This document shows positions 9,169 through 17,898 of a stretch of DNA of 64,000 nt, in pieces. Where the stretch lies: the NCBI GenBank assembly GCA_016795365.1, contig JAEUHN010000055.1, positions 1 to 64,000 on the forward strand, read 5' to 3'. A model generated the notes under the pieces. It saw only the letters and a program-made list of their open reading frames with translations. It did not search any database and was not told where the DNA came from. The stretch comes from Verrucomicrobiaceae bacterium. GTDB taxonomy: Bacteria > Verrucomicrobiota > Verrucomicrobiia > Verrucomicrobiales > Verrucomicrobiaceae. The stretch's first letter is position 1. Every line of letters begins with the position of its first letter. A program made the translations under genes and the position numbers.

Positions 9169-12100
9169 ATGAACGGCAGCTCGCGATATACCATTGGTGA
9201 CGTGCTCCACGAGAGCGCGAGGTCGCGCGTGTGCCGAGGGGTCGCTGAGGATGGCACGCCGGTGATCCTCAAGTTTGCCAGCCCACAAGAACGCGATGCA
9301 GGAGTGATCAGCCAGCTTCGCCACGAGCATCAGATCCTGGAGCGAATGGCGAAGCGCACGGGTGATCCGGTGGCGCTTGTTTCCATCGACGGCGTTGAGG
9401 CGCTGGTGCGTCTCGATCGAGGCGGTGTGCCGCTGGCGGCCTTGCTCAAGAATGGGGCGATGCCATTCGAACTCGGGCTGGCTGCCGCGCGTTCCCTCGT
9501 GGAAGCCCTGGACGGTGTCCATCGCGCTGGCGTCGTGCACAAGGACATCAATCCTTCGAACATCCTGTGGCATGACGATGAGGCGACTGTCACCCTGATT
9601 GACTTCGGGATTGCCCAGTTCGAGCAGGGTGATGAAGCGCCCATTTTAGCGGCGTCGATCGCTGCCGGGACCTGGGCTTATGCGGCGCCCGAGCAAAGCG
9701 GACGCATGAGGCGCACACCGGATGAACGTGCGGATCTCTATGCCGTGGGCATCACCTTGTATGAGATCTTCAGTGGTGGTGTGCCCTTTGTGGGTGGCGA
9801 TGTGGCCGAATTGATCCATGCGCATCTGGCAGTGAAGCCATCGCCGCTCATCGAGCGTGCGCCCGGGGTGCCGAAGCAGCTTTCAGACATGGTCGGCAAG
9901 TTGCTGGAGAAGGAGCCGGAGCGCCGCTATCAGACGGCTTCGGGTTTGCTGGCCGATCTGCAACGACTGGCTAGCGATTCGTCGGAGTTTCCGCTCGGTC
10001 TTCAAGACTCCATCGAGCGCTTCGACGTGCCTGAGCGGCTTTATGGTCGCGAGGCGGAGATCGATACCTTGTTGGCTGAGTTTGATCGCACACGTGCGGG
10101 CGCTTCAAGGTGCGTGTTTGTGGCCGGTTACTCGGGCATCGGCAAGTCTGCGCTCGTGAGGCACATCCAGCAGTCCGTCATCACCCACCACTGCACCTTC
10201 CTCAGTGGCAAATTTGACCAGCTGCAGCGCAACGTTCCGTTTGCGACGCTCGTGCAGGCTTTTCAGGGATTGATTCGACTGATGCTGAAGGAGAGCAAGG
10301 AACGGCTGGCCCAGCTGCGCTCTCATCTCCTGGAGGCTCTCGGCGAGGGCGTTCGCGTGGTGGTGCCTTACATCCCGGAGCTGGAACTCATCGTGGGCAG
10401 GCAGCCGCCGCCTGATTCGCTGCCGCCAGCGGAGGCGCACAATCGACTGCGTCGAGTCTCACTGAACTTCATGAAGGTCTTCGCGCGTCCCGAGCATCCG
10501 CTGGTGCTGTTCCTGGACGACCTTCAGTGGGCCGATCCCTCCACGCTGGAGATGATCGAACTCTATGCCTCCACCGACCAGCTTACGCATCTCTTGCTGA
10601 TCGGCGCTTATCGCAACAACGAAGTCGATGCCACCCATCCGCTGACAGTGATGCAGCAGCGCTTGAAGCAGCTGCCGGAGCCACCGCTGACGATCAAGCT
10701 CGGGCCGCTGCCGGCCGGCGGCCTTGCCTTGATGCTTGCGGACATTCTGCGCACGGACACGGCCTCGGTCGCATCGCTGGCGCAGATCTGTCTGGCGAAG
10801 ACGGACGGCAATCCATTCTTCCTGATCCAGTTCCTGCGCTCGCTCTACGATCATGGACTGATCGCCTTCAACAAGGAGGTCATGAAGTGGGAGTGGATGG
10901 AGGACCTCATACGTTCGCAGCGGGTGCAGGAGAACGTCGTCGATCTCATGATTCGTCGCGTGGGCGAGCTGCCGCAGCGCACTCGTGACGTGCTCAAGAC
11001 GGGAGCTTGTTTTGGTCCTTCGTTTGATCTCGTGCCCATCGCCAAGCTCCGCGGCAGCAGCGTGGAAGAGCTGCTGACCGATGTGTGGGCGGCCGTAAAG
11101 CCGATGTTCATCGTGCCTCTTCATTCCACACAAATTCATGCGGGCCACGTCATCGGCGGTGGAGCGGGCACAGCTCCCCGGCAGTTCCAGTTCATCCATG
11201 ACCGCGTCCAGCAGGCTGCCTACTCACTGATTGGCGAGGACGAAAAGCCAGCACTGCATCTGAGCATCGCGCGGCTCTTGCTCAAAGGCACCGACGAGCG
11301 GGAACTCGACGACCGCCTCTTCGACATCGTCCATCATTTCACCCTCGGACGACCCTTGCTCAAGGATGCAGCCGAGCGGCGCAACGTTGCGGATTTGACC
11401 CTGCGCGCTGGTGAAAAGGCCCGCGCTTCTGCGGCCTTCCCGTCGGCACGTAGTTTTGCTCGTGCAGCCCTGGGACTCATGGATGAAAGCAGCTGGACCA
11501 GCGACTATCCGCTGCGGTTCCGCGCGGGTTTCCTCGCTGCCGAGTCGGCCTACCTCTGCCAGGATTTCGCTGAGATGGAGCAGCTCACGGGCGATCTCAC
11601 CAGCCATGCTCGCGATGTGCTGGACCGCGCCCGCATTGCTGAAGTCCGCATCCAGTCGCTCATGGCCAGGGCAGAGCCGATCGCAGCGATTCATCATGCC
11701 CTGCCGATCCTGCGTGAGCTGGGCGTGAAGCTGCCCACGAATCCAGGCACGCTCGATGTTTTGATCGGGATGGCCAAGACGGAGATTCGTCTGCGCAAGT
11801 TCAAGATCGAGGACTTGCTACATCTGCCCGTGATGACCGATCCGGCGAAGCTCGCAGCCGCGCGCATCCTTGAGCACGTGTATTCGAGCGCCTACTTCGC
11901 TCTGCCGAACCTGTATCCCCTGATCATGTTCGCCTTCATCCGCATGTCCTTGCGGTATGGGAACACGGCGGCCTCGGCGGTGGGATACTCGGCGTATGGT
12001 GTGATTCTGTGTGGGATGTTCCGCCAGATCGAGCGCGGCAATCGCTTTGGCAAGCTATCGCTCGACTTGATGCGGCAGCTGATGGCGAATCACATCAAGG

Positions 12101-14484
12101 CGAAGATCGTGCAGGTAACGCAAGGCTTTGTGACGGTGTGGAAGCATCATCCTGACACCGTGATCGAGAGCTTTCTGGAGGCTCATCAGGCCGGCATGGA
12201 ATGCGGGGACCTGGAGTTCGCCTCCTACACCTGCCAGATGATTGGCTTCTTCCACCTCTGGAGTGGCGTGCCGCTGGAGAGCGTGGATCAGGAGATGCGG
12301 AACTACACGCGCGTCATCGAGCGCCTGCAGCAGATCACCCCTCTCTATCAGATCCGCATCTGGCATCAGCTCACGGCGAACCTGCTTGGTCAGGCGGCCA
12401 ATCCCTTGCGCATGTCAGGCGAGCACTACGAAGAAGGCACGATGCTCGACAAGCATCGGGAGGCAAAGGACGAGATCGCGCAGTTCTTCATGCATCACTG
12501 CAAGATCACGCTCGGCCTGTTCTACGATGATCCTGCGGAGGCCCTCGCCTCGGCCGAGGAAGCCATCCGTTTGCAGAAGAAAGGCGTGGCCATCGGCAGC
12601 ACGGTGGTGCCCATCTTCCATGCTTACGTGGCGCTGCTGTTCCTGATTAAATCACGCATTAGCGCCGAGTCTGACCGCCCTGCTTGGCTAAAGAAGGCAC
12701 GGGCTCAACTCAAGCCTCTGCGCCAGTGGGCCGCTGCCGCTCCCATGCATGGTGAAACGCGTTACTTGCTCGTGCAGGCGGGGCTGGCCACCCAGGACTC
12801 GGAGCAGATGCGCCTCCTGCACGAAGCGGAGAAGGCCGCCCGCAAGCATCGTAACGAGATCGAACTGCCTTTGATCCATGAGCGTCTTGGGGCCTTCTAT
12901 CAAAAGCTGGGGCAGATGACGATCAGCCAGATGTTCCTCACGGAGGCGCTTCTGGGTTATCGTCGTCTTCAAGCCCATGGCGTGGCGGAGCGCCTCGTTC
13001 GTCAGCATCCTGCGCTCGGGTTGAGAACCCGTGCGACGGATTCGGTCGCCACTAGCCAGACCATGTCCCTCGGAGCGACGAGTCTGCTCGGCAGCACCTC
13101 GACGATGACCGGGAGCACCACTTCGTCGGTGGTTGATGTGTCATCGTTGGTGAAGGCCACTCAGGCGTTGTCGGGAGAGATCGTGCTGGAGCGTCTATGC
13201 GTGAGGTTTATGCAGATCATGCTCGAGAATGCTGGCGCTGATCGCGGACTGCTGGCGCTCTTCACCGGTGACAACCTCTTGATTGAAGCCGAGGCCACCG
13301 TGGCACCACCGGAGGTAACCGTGCTCAAGGCGCTGCCAGTCGAGACCATGCGCGATGGCCAGCCGATTGCCCCCGTGCAGATCTTCAACTATGTGCAGCG
13401 CACACAGGAAGCCCTCGTGATCGATGACGTTTCTCGCAGCGACCTCTTCAACGACGATCCTTTTGTGCAGCGCGAGTCGCCGAGGTCCGTGATTTGTGTG
13501 CCGCTCCAGCACCAGCGCCGGTTCACGGGCATCCTCTACCTTCAGAACAAGCTCACCTCTCACGCCTTCCCTCCAGATCGCGCCTTCATGCTTCAGTCCT
13601 TGTCCGCGCAGGCAGCGATCTCCATCGAGAACGCCCGCCTCTACGGCAATCTGGAAGCGCTGAATCGATCGTATGCACGGTTCGTGCCCGTCGAGTTCCT
13701 TCAGATGCTGGACCGCCGCAGCATTACCGATGTGAAGCTGGGCGACCAGGTGCAGCGCAGCATGAGCGTGCTCTTCTCGGACATTCAGGGCTACACTTCC
13801 ATGTCCGAGCGCATGACTCCGGAGGAGAACATCAACTTCATCAATGCCTACCTGAAGATGATGGAGCCCGTGCTGCACAATCACTTTGGCTTCATCGACA
13901 AGTATATCGGCGACGCCATCATGGCGCTCTTCCCGCGCACACCGGTGGACGCTGTGCGCGCGGCCGTGGAGATGCTCAAGACTCTACGGCACTACAATGA
14001 AAAGTGCAGCGGTGTTCCGATCGCTGTGAGTATCGGCATCAATACCGGCAGCCTGATGCTAGGTGTGGTGGGTGGCACCGATCGGCTGGACACCACCGTG
14101 ATCAGTGACGCTGTTAACCTTGCCGCCCGCATCGAGTCTTTGACACGGACGTATGGAGTGTCCCTCCTGATCACCGAACACACGTATGCGGAACTGCCAG
14201 GAGGTGATGAAATCGCTGGATGTATTCGCAAGGCGGACCGGGTGGTCGTGAAGGGCAAGTCCAAGGCGGTCGATGTCTATGAAGTCTTTGCTGCTGATGA
14301 ACCGGAGCTGTGCCGGCACAAGCGTGCGACGCTTGCTGGCTTCCATGCTGCCTACGAGGCGTTCCACGGTGGCGAGCTGGATTCAGCGCGAACGGCTTTT
14401 CAACAACTGCTTGCCCAGTGCCCGGACGACAAGGTCGTGGCGCACTACGTCGAGCGCTGCCGTGGAGGTGCCGCAGAGGCATGA
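9169..14484 (+). CDS. Giant signalling protein: Ser/Thr kinase, AAA ATPase, helical repeats, GAF and class III adenylate cyclase
   Basis: A 1771-residue protein. Residues 7-270 form a protein kinase with K35, HKDINPSNIL (catalytic D126), DFG at 145-147 and YAAPEQ. The glycine-rich loop is degenerate (LHESARSRVCRG), as is usual for kinases fused this way. Residues about 290-560 are an AAA_16-type ATPase with Walker A GYSGIGKS at 320-327 and Walker B ending LFLDD at 447-451. A long TPR-like region follows to about 1290, then a GAF domain (about 1325-1500). The class III cyclase domain (about 1530-1740) has metal-binding D1538 and D1582, the adenylate-type K1578 and T1643, and N1650/R1654. It should be soluble, with kinase and cAMP outputs. 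It starts 12 bases after the lycopene-cyclase-like gene, suggesting cotranscription. Confidence 0.92.
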   Translation: MNGSSRYTIGDVLHESARSRVCRGVAEDGTPVILKFASPQERDAGVISQLRHEHQILERMAKRTGDPVALVSIDGVEALVRLDRGGVPLAALLKNGAMPFELGLAAARSLVEALDGVHRAGVVHKDINPSNILWHDDEATVTLIDFGIAQFEQGDEAPILAASIAAGTWAYAAPEQSGRMRRTPDERADLYAVGITLYEIFSGGVPFVGGDVAELIHAHLAVKPSPLIERAPGVPKQLSDMVGKLLEKEPERRYQTASGLLADLQRLASDSSEFPLGLQDSIERFDVPERLYGREAEIDTLLAEFDRTRAGASRCVFVAGYSGIGKSALVRHIQQSVITHHCTFLSGKFDQLQRNVPFATLVQAFQGLIRLMLKESKERLAQLRSHLLEALGEGVRVVVPYIPELELIVGRQPPPDSLPPAEAHNRLRRVSLNFMKVFARPEHPLVLFLDDLQWADPSTLEMIELYASTDQLTHLLLIGAYRNNEVDATHPLTVMQQRLKQLPEPPLTIKLGPLPAGGLALMLADILRTDTASVASLAQICLAKTDGNPFFLIQFLRSLYDHGLIAFNKEVMKWEWMEDLIRSQRVQENVVDLMIRRVGELPQRTRDVLKTGACFGPSFDLVPIAKLRGSSVEELLTDVWAAVKPMFIVPLHSTQIHAGHVIGGGAGTAPRQFQFIHDRVQQAAYSLIGEDEKPALHLSIARLLLKGTDERELDDRLFDIVHHFTLGRPLLKDAAERRNVADLTLRAGEKARASAAFPSARSFARAALGLMDESSWTSDYPLRFRAGFLAAESAYLCQDFAEMEQLTGDLTSHARDVLDRARIAEVRIQSLMARAEPIAAIHHALPILRELGVKLPTNPGTLDVLIGMAKTEIRLRKFKIEDLLHLPVMTDPAKLAAARILEHVYSSAYFALPNLYPLIMFAFIRMSLRYGNTAASAVGYSAYGVILCGMFRQIERGNRFGKLSLDLMRQLMANHIKAKIVQVTQGFVTVWKHHPDTVIESFLEAHQAGMECGDLEFASYTCQMIGFFHLWSGVPLESVDQEMRNYTRVIERLQQITPLYQIRIWHQLTANLLGQAANPLRMSGEHYEEGTMLDKHREAKDEIAQFFMHHCKITLGLFYDDPAEALASAEEAIRLQKKGVAIGSTVVPIFHAYVALLFLIKSRISAESDRPAWLKKARAQLKPLRQWAAAAPMHGETRYLLVQAGLATQDSEQMRLLHEAEKAARKHRNEIELPLIHERLGAFYQKLGQMTISQMFLTEALLGYRRLQAHGVAERLVRQHPALGLRTRATDSVATSQTMSLGATSLLGSTSTMTGSTTSSVVDVSSLVKATQALSGEIVLERLCVRFMQIMLENAGADRGLLALFTGDNLLIEAEATVAPPEVTVLKALPVETMRDGQPIAPVQIFNYVQRTQEALVIDDVSRSDLFNDDPFVQRESPRSVICVPLQHQRRFTGILYLQNKLTSHAFPPDRAFMLQSLSAQAAISIENARLYGNLEALNRSYARFVPVEFLQMLDRRSITDVKLGDQVQRSMSVLFSDIQGYTSMSERMTPEENINFINAYLKMMEPVLHNHFGFIDKYIGDAIMALFPRTPVDAVRAAVEMLKTLRHYNEKCSGVPIAVSIGINTGSLMLGVVGGTDRLDTTVISDAVNLAARIESLTRTYGVSLLITEHTYAELPGGDEIAGCIRKADRVVVKGKSKAVDVYEVFAADEPELCRHKRATLAGFHAAYEAFHGGELDSARTAFQQLLAQCPDDKVVAHYVERCRGGAAEA

Positions 14485-14610
14485 CGGGCAGCGCGTGCAC
14501 AGGCTGCGATTTTGCCCGGCTGCTGCTGCCGGAGTCGCGAGCAGGCAGATTGCCCTCTGATCGTTGGCGGCCAGTCATTTGTTAGACTCACCCATTGTTA
14601 ATCTACCACC

Positions 14611-16800
14611 ATGAGCACCACACCTCCCAAGCGCATCGCCATTGTCGGCGGCGGCATTTCTTCGATCATCACGGCCTTCGAACTCACGGCCACACCAGAG
14701 CTTCGGGCGCAGCACGATATCACCCTTTACCAGATGGGCTGGCGCCTCGGTGGCAAGCTGGCCAGCGGTGGTAATCCGAAGCTTGGCGGCCGCAATGAAG
14801 AGCATGGACTGCATGTGTGGTTCGGGTTTTACGACAATGCCTTCTTCGAGATCACCCGCTGCTATGAAGAGCTGGCGAAGATCCAACCTGAAGCCCGCTA
14901 CAAGAGCTACGACGAAGCCTTCAAGCCCTGTGACTACACGCCGGTGGGCCATTGCACGGATGATGGGAGCTATGGCTTCTGGGACTTCTACTGGCCCGTG
15001 GTGCCCGGCACGCCGGGCGTTTACAATCCGCTGCCACGACCACTCGTGTTTCTGGGCAGCGTGTTGCGCTGGCTGCACCAGCGAATTCACGACCACTTCG
15101 ATATCGCCAAGTTCGTCTCCATTGAGGCAGGCAAGCTGATCGCCCAGTTTCACGAGGCCTTCGAGCGTTTGCTCGCCAAGGTGGAGAACACAGTAGCTCC
15201 CATTCAGGTGATCTCCGACAACTGGGTGGATGCCAATTTCCAGCGTGCCATCACCTGGATCGAGTCGCTCGATCAGCTCAGCGATGTGACCGTTTACGCA
15301 GACACCCAGCTGCTCATCGCCTTCCTCACGCAGTTCAAGAATCACCTCATTGCTGCTATCAATGCTCTCGGGCTCCGCCACCCCGATGATCATCCAATCG
15401 TGAGTGGCATCGAGCTGGCATTCACCACCATCATTGGTCTCCTCAAGCCTGAGAATGGCTGGCTGAAGGACTTCAATTTGAACCGCTTCGATGATGTCGA
15501 TCTGCGCGCCTGGATGATCTCGAATGGCGGCGATCCGCTGGTGGTCAACGAGTCCTCTATCCTCCGCGCGCTTTATGACATCCCGTTCGCCTATGTGAAC
15601 GGCGACATCAATCAGCCGAACTTCGCAGCAGGCTCCTCCTTGCGCTGGGTCTTCCGCACGGTGTTCACTTATCGTGGTCACGCGATGTATGAGCCCCAGT
15701 GCGGCTTCGGCGAGGCGGTGATCGCGCCTTACTACAAGGTGCTTGAGGCTCGCGGCGTGAAGTTCCAGTTCTTCCACAAGCTGGTGGAGACCACGGTCTC
15801 GGATGACAAGACGAGCGTGCAATCGCTTCGCTTCGCGCTGCAAGCCCACGCCATTGGCGGCACCTACAATCCGGTCAGTTTCAGCGGGGGCCTTTATCAC
15901 TGGCCGATCGAGCCCGACTGGAATCAGCTGGTGAACGGCGAGGATGCACGGAAAGCGGGAGCAGACTTCGAGTCGCACTGGAATCCGTATCCACTCGTGG
16001 GCGAGGTGGTGATCAATGTCGGCACGGACTTCGACCATGTGGTCATCGGCCTGGCAGGTGGCGTGTGGAAACGACTCAATGCCGTGGACGAGCCCCCTGT
16101 GGGCAGCCTGCTGGACGCGATTCCTCAGTTCAATGCCGCGGCCTCCAGCCTTGGCCTTGTGGCCACCTCGGGCGTGCAGTTCTGGTTCAACAAGGCCGTC
16201 ACTGATCTGGGCTGGAAACTGAGGCCTGCGAGTGTGGGGGGGCCGGAGCCGCTTGATGTGTGGGCTGATATGTCACAGGTCATTGCCACGGAAGAGTGGA
16301 CTGGAGACGTGCCCAAGTCCCTGCACTACCTGTGCGGTCCGATCGCGACGACGCTCTACGCGCAGCCTTCCACCGATGAGACCGTGATGAAGCAGGCGGA
16401 TGCACTCGTCGAAGAGATGACGCTCGAGTGGCTGGAGAAGTATGGTGTTTGTGACTGGCCCGGCGGCAAAGATGCGAACGGGAACTTCGACTGGTCGATC
16501 CTCTTCGATTCGTCCAACGCAGCGGGCAAAGACCGGCTCAAGGCGCAGTTTCTACGTGCGAACGTGACGCCCACCGAGTGTTGCGGACAGACTCTCGCCG
16601 GGACCACGAAGCATCGCGTGAGTTCGGATGACATGCTTTTGAAGAACCTGTCGATCGTGGGTGCCGACACGAACACTGGCGTCAATGTTACCTGCGTGGA
16701 AGGGGCGACAATCTCCGGCCGCAAGGCCTCACGCGCGATCTGCGGCTCGCCTCAGTTCATTCCGAACGAGGATTATATGGGCGGCCCCTTCAATCCTTGA
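14611..16800 (+). CDS. CrtI-like FAD-dependent oxidoreductase (amine oxidase/phytoene desaturase superfamily), first copy
   Basis: A 729-residue flavoprotein. The N-terminus has a dinucleotide-binding fold (IAIVGGGISSIITAFEL, residues 9-25) and a GWRLGGKLASG segment at 43-53, the R-x-GG motif of carotenoid desaturases and amine oxidases. The C-terminus has the FAD-contact end (SIVGADTNTGVNVTCVEGA) followed by a helix with GRKASRAICG. At over 700 residues it is much longer than CrtI (about 500), the extra length being a helical insert at about 130-330. The third glycine of GxGxxG is serine. It is followed after 11 bases by the acetoacetate-decarboxylase-like gene, so the two are probably one transcript. 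A carotenoid or other polyene substrate is inferred from the cyclase-like neighbour. Confidence 0.8.
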   Translation: MSTTPPKRIAIVGGGISSIITAFELTATPELRAQHDITLYQMGWRLGGKLASGGNPKLGGRNEEHGLHVWFGFYDNAFFEITRCYEELAKIQPEARYKSYDEAFKPCDYTPVGHCTDDGSYGFWDFYWPVVPGTPGVYNPLPRPLVFLGSVLRWLHQRIHDHFDIAKFVSIEAGKLIAQFHEAFERLLAKVENTVAPIQVISDNWVDANFQRAITWIESLDQLSDVTVYADTQLLIAFLTQFKNHLIAAINALGLRHPDDHPIVSGIELAFTTIIGLLKPENGWLKDFNLNRFDDVDLRAWMISNGGDPLVVNESSILRALYDIPFAYVNGDINQPNFAAGSSLRWVFRTVFTYRGHAMYEPQCGFGEAVIAPYYKVLEARGVKFQFFHKLVETTVSDDKTSVQSLRFALQAHAIGGTYNPVSFSGGLYHWPIEPDWNQLVNGEDARKAGADFESHWNPYPLVGEVVINVGTDFDHVVIGLAGGVWKRLNAVDEPPVGSLLDAIPQFNAAASSLGLVATSGVQFWFNKAVTDLGWKLRPASVGGPEPLDVWADMSQVIATEEWTGDVPKSLHYLCGPIATTLYAQPSTDETVMKQADALVEEMTLEWLEKYGVCDWPGGKDANGNFDWSILFDSSNAAGKDRLKAQFLRANVTPTECCGQTLAGTTKHRVSSDDMLLKNLSIVGADTNTGVNVTCVEGATISGRKASRAICGSPQFIPNEDYMGGPFNP

Positions 16801-16811
16801 TCCCCTAAACC

Positions 16812-17780
16812 ATGACTTCTTCTCTTCCTCTCTACGTTGATATCGAAGGCCGCAACGATGCCTCCGTGATGCCTCCGGGCGTCTTCTGCGGCACCTCATC
16901 CTGGACTTTCGCGGTGTGCGCGGACCGTGACAAACTTCAGGCACTGGCCCAACGGCTGATCAGCGACCCGACGGGCGGCGAGTGGCAGGTCTGCGTGCCA
17001 GCGGGTCTGGTGCTCATGATCTTCTTCAACGAAGACAGCCTGAACTCGCCAGCGCAGCCCATCGGCTGGACGCCGAACCAGGAGTTCGTTTGCTCGATCC
17101 CCGTGCTCCTTCAGAGCAAGTCCGATCCTCTCAAGGTCCATATCGGCCTGCTTCCACCCTGGGTGTATATCGACAATGCTCGCGGCATGGTGACGGGACG
17201 CGAGAGCTGGGGCTACTTCAAGAACTTGGGAACGATCAGTGCGCCCAAAGAATGGTCTTCGGACTTCTGTTGCTCACTGGACACTCTCACCTTCACTCCA
17301 GTTGCACCATCCACGGAGGGCGAGGTCACTCGTCTGGTGACGGTGGAGCCGATCGATGAGGTTACCGATCCACCCACTCACATCCCTGGCCTGCCGCCTG
17401 CGCAGCATGCGACGATCGTGGAGTTGTTGCGCAGGCATGTGGAAGAGGATGCGCTGGAACTATTCGAGAAGGCAGTGATGGCACTCGAGCCCTTCGCGAT
17501 CACGGTTTTCAATTTGAAGCAGTTCCGTGATGTCACCGATCCCACCCGCGCTTGCTTCCAGTCGATTACCACCAGCCCGCTTCAGGTGACGAAGATCGAA
17601 TCCATGCACCTGCTCCCACAGGGACTTGGTGTCATGATCGAGGCGTGCGGCAGCGAGCAGATGGCCCAGTTGCTGGGTATCTGCGACTGTCCCGCCAAGG
17701 TGCTTTTCGGCATTGGTGCCGAACTCGAATACTCGGCCATTTCAGGTGCGACGCTGTGGCAGGCCCGAACGGGTTGCTAA
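16812..17780 (+). CDS. Acetoacetate-decarboxylase-like protein
   Basis: A 322-residue soluble protein. The segment from about 115 to 140 (YIDNARGMVTGRESWGYFKNLG) matches the acetoacetate decarboxylase superfamily pattern G-R-E-x-W-G-Y-x-K, in which the lysine (K137 here) forms the Schiff base. The family cone fold usually has about 250 residues; the extra C-terminal part (about 200-322) has no clear motif. Superfamily members act on several beta-keto or enolisable substrates, so decarboxylation of acetoacetate itself is not implied. The gene sits directly behind the first CrtI-like flavoenzyme and faces the second, which suggests the three proteins act in one pathway. Confidence 0.7.
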   Translation: MTSSLPLYVDIEGRNDASVMPPGVFCGTSSWTFAVCADRDKLQALAQRLISDPTGGEWQVCVPAGLVLMIFFNEDSLNSPAQPIGWTPNQEFVCSIPVLLQSKSDPLKVHIGLLPPWVYIDNARGMVTGRESWGYFKNLGTISAPKEWSSDFCCSLDTLTFTPVAPSTEGEVTRLVTVEPIDEVTDPPTHIPGLPPAQHATIVELLRRHVEEDALELFEKAVMALEPFAITVFNLKQFRDVTDPTRACFQSITTSPLQVTKIESMHLLPQGLGVMIEACGSEQMAQLLGICDCPAKVLFGIGAELEYSAISGATLWQARTGC

Positions 17781-17823
17781 AAGCCTCACGACAACCGGTG
17801 ATTCGCACAGCCTTCGATCATCT

Positions 17824-17858
17824 GCCCCAGGGAGCCTTTTACTCGGGCACCCTGGGGC
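17824..17858. terminator. Candidate hairpin between convergent genes
   Basis: Perfect 9-base inverted repeat, gccccaggg at 17824-17832 and ccctggggc at 17850-17858, with a 17-base loop. It lies between the stop of the decarboxylase-like gene (17780) and the convergent stop of the second flavoenzyme (17899). No T-run follows on either strand, so intrinsic termination is uncertain. Confidence 0.35.
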
Positions 17859-17898
17859 TGCGTGACGAGAGCCGCTGGTCATCCAGTTTTGAAGCGCT

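Noticed and set aside
14575-16038. Minus-strand frame of nearly 490 codons opposite the first flavoenzyme
   Set aside because: Shadow frame; the plus-strand gene has clear FAD motifs and operon context.
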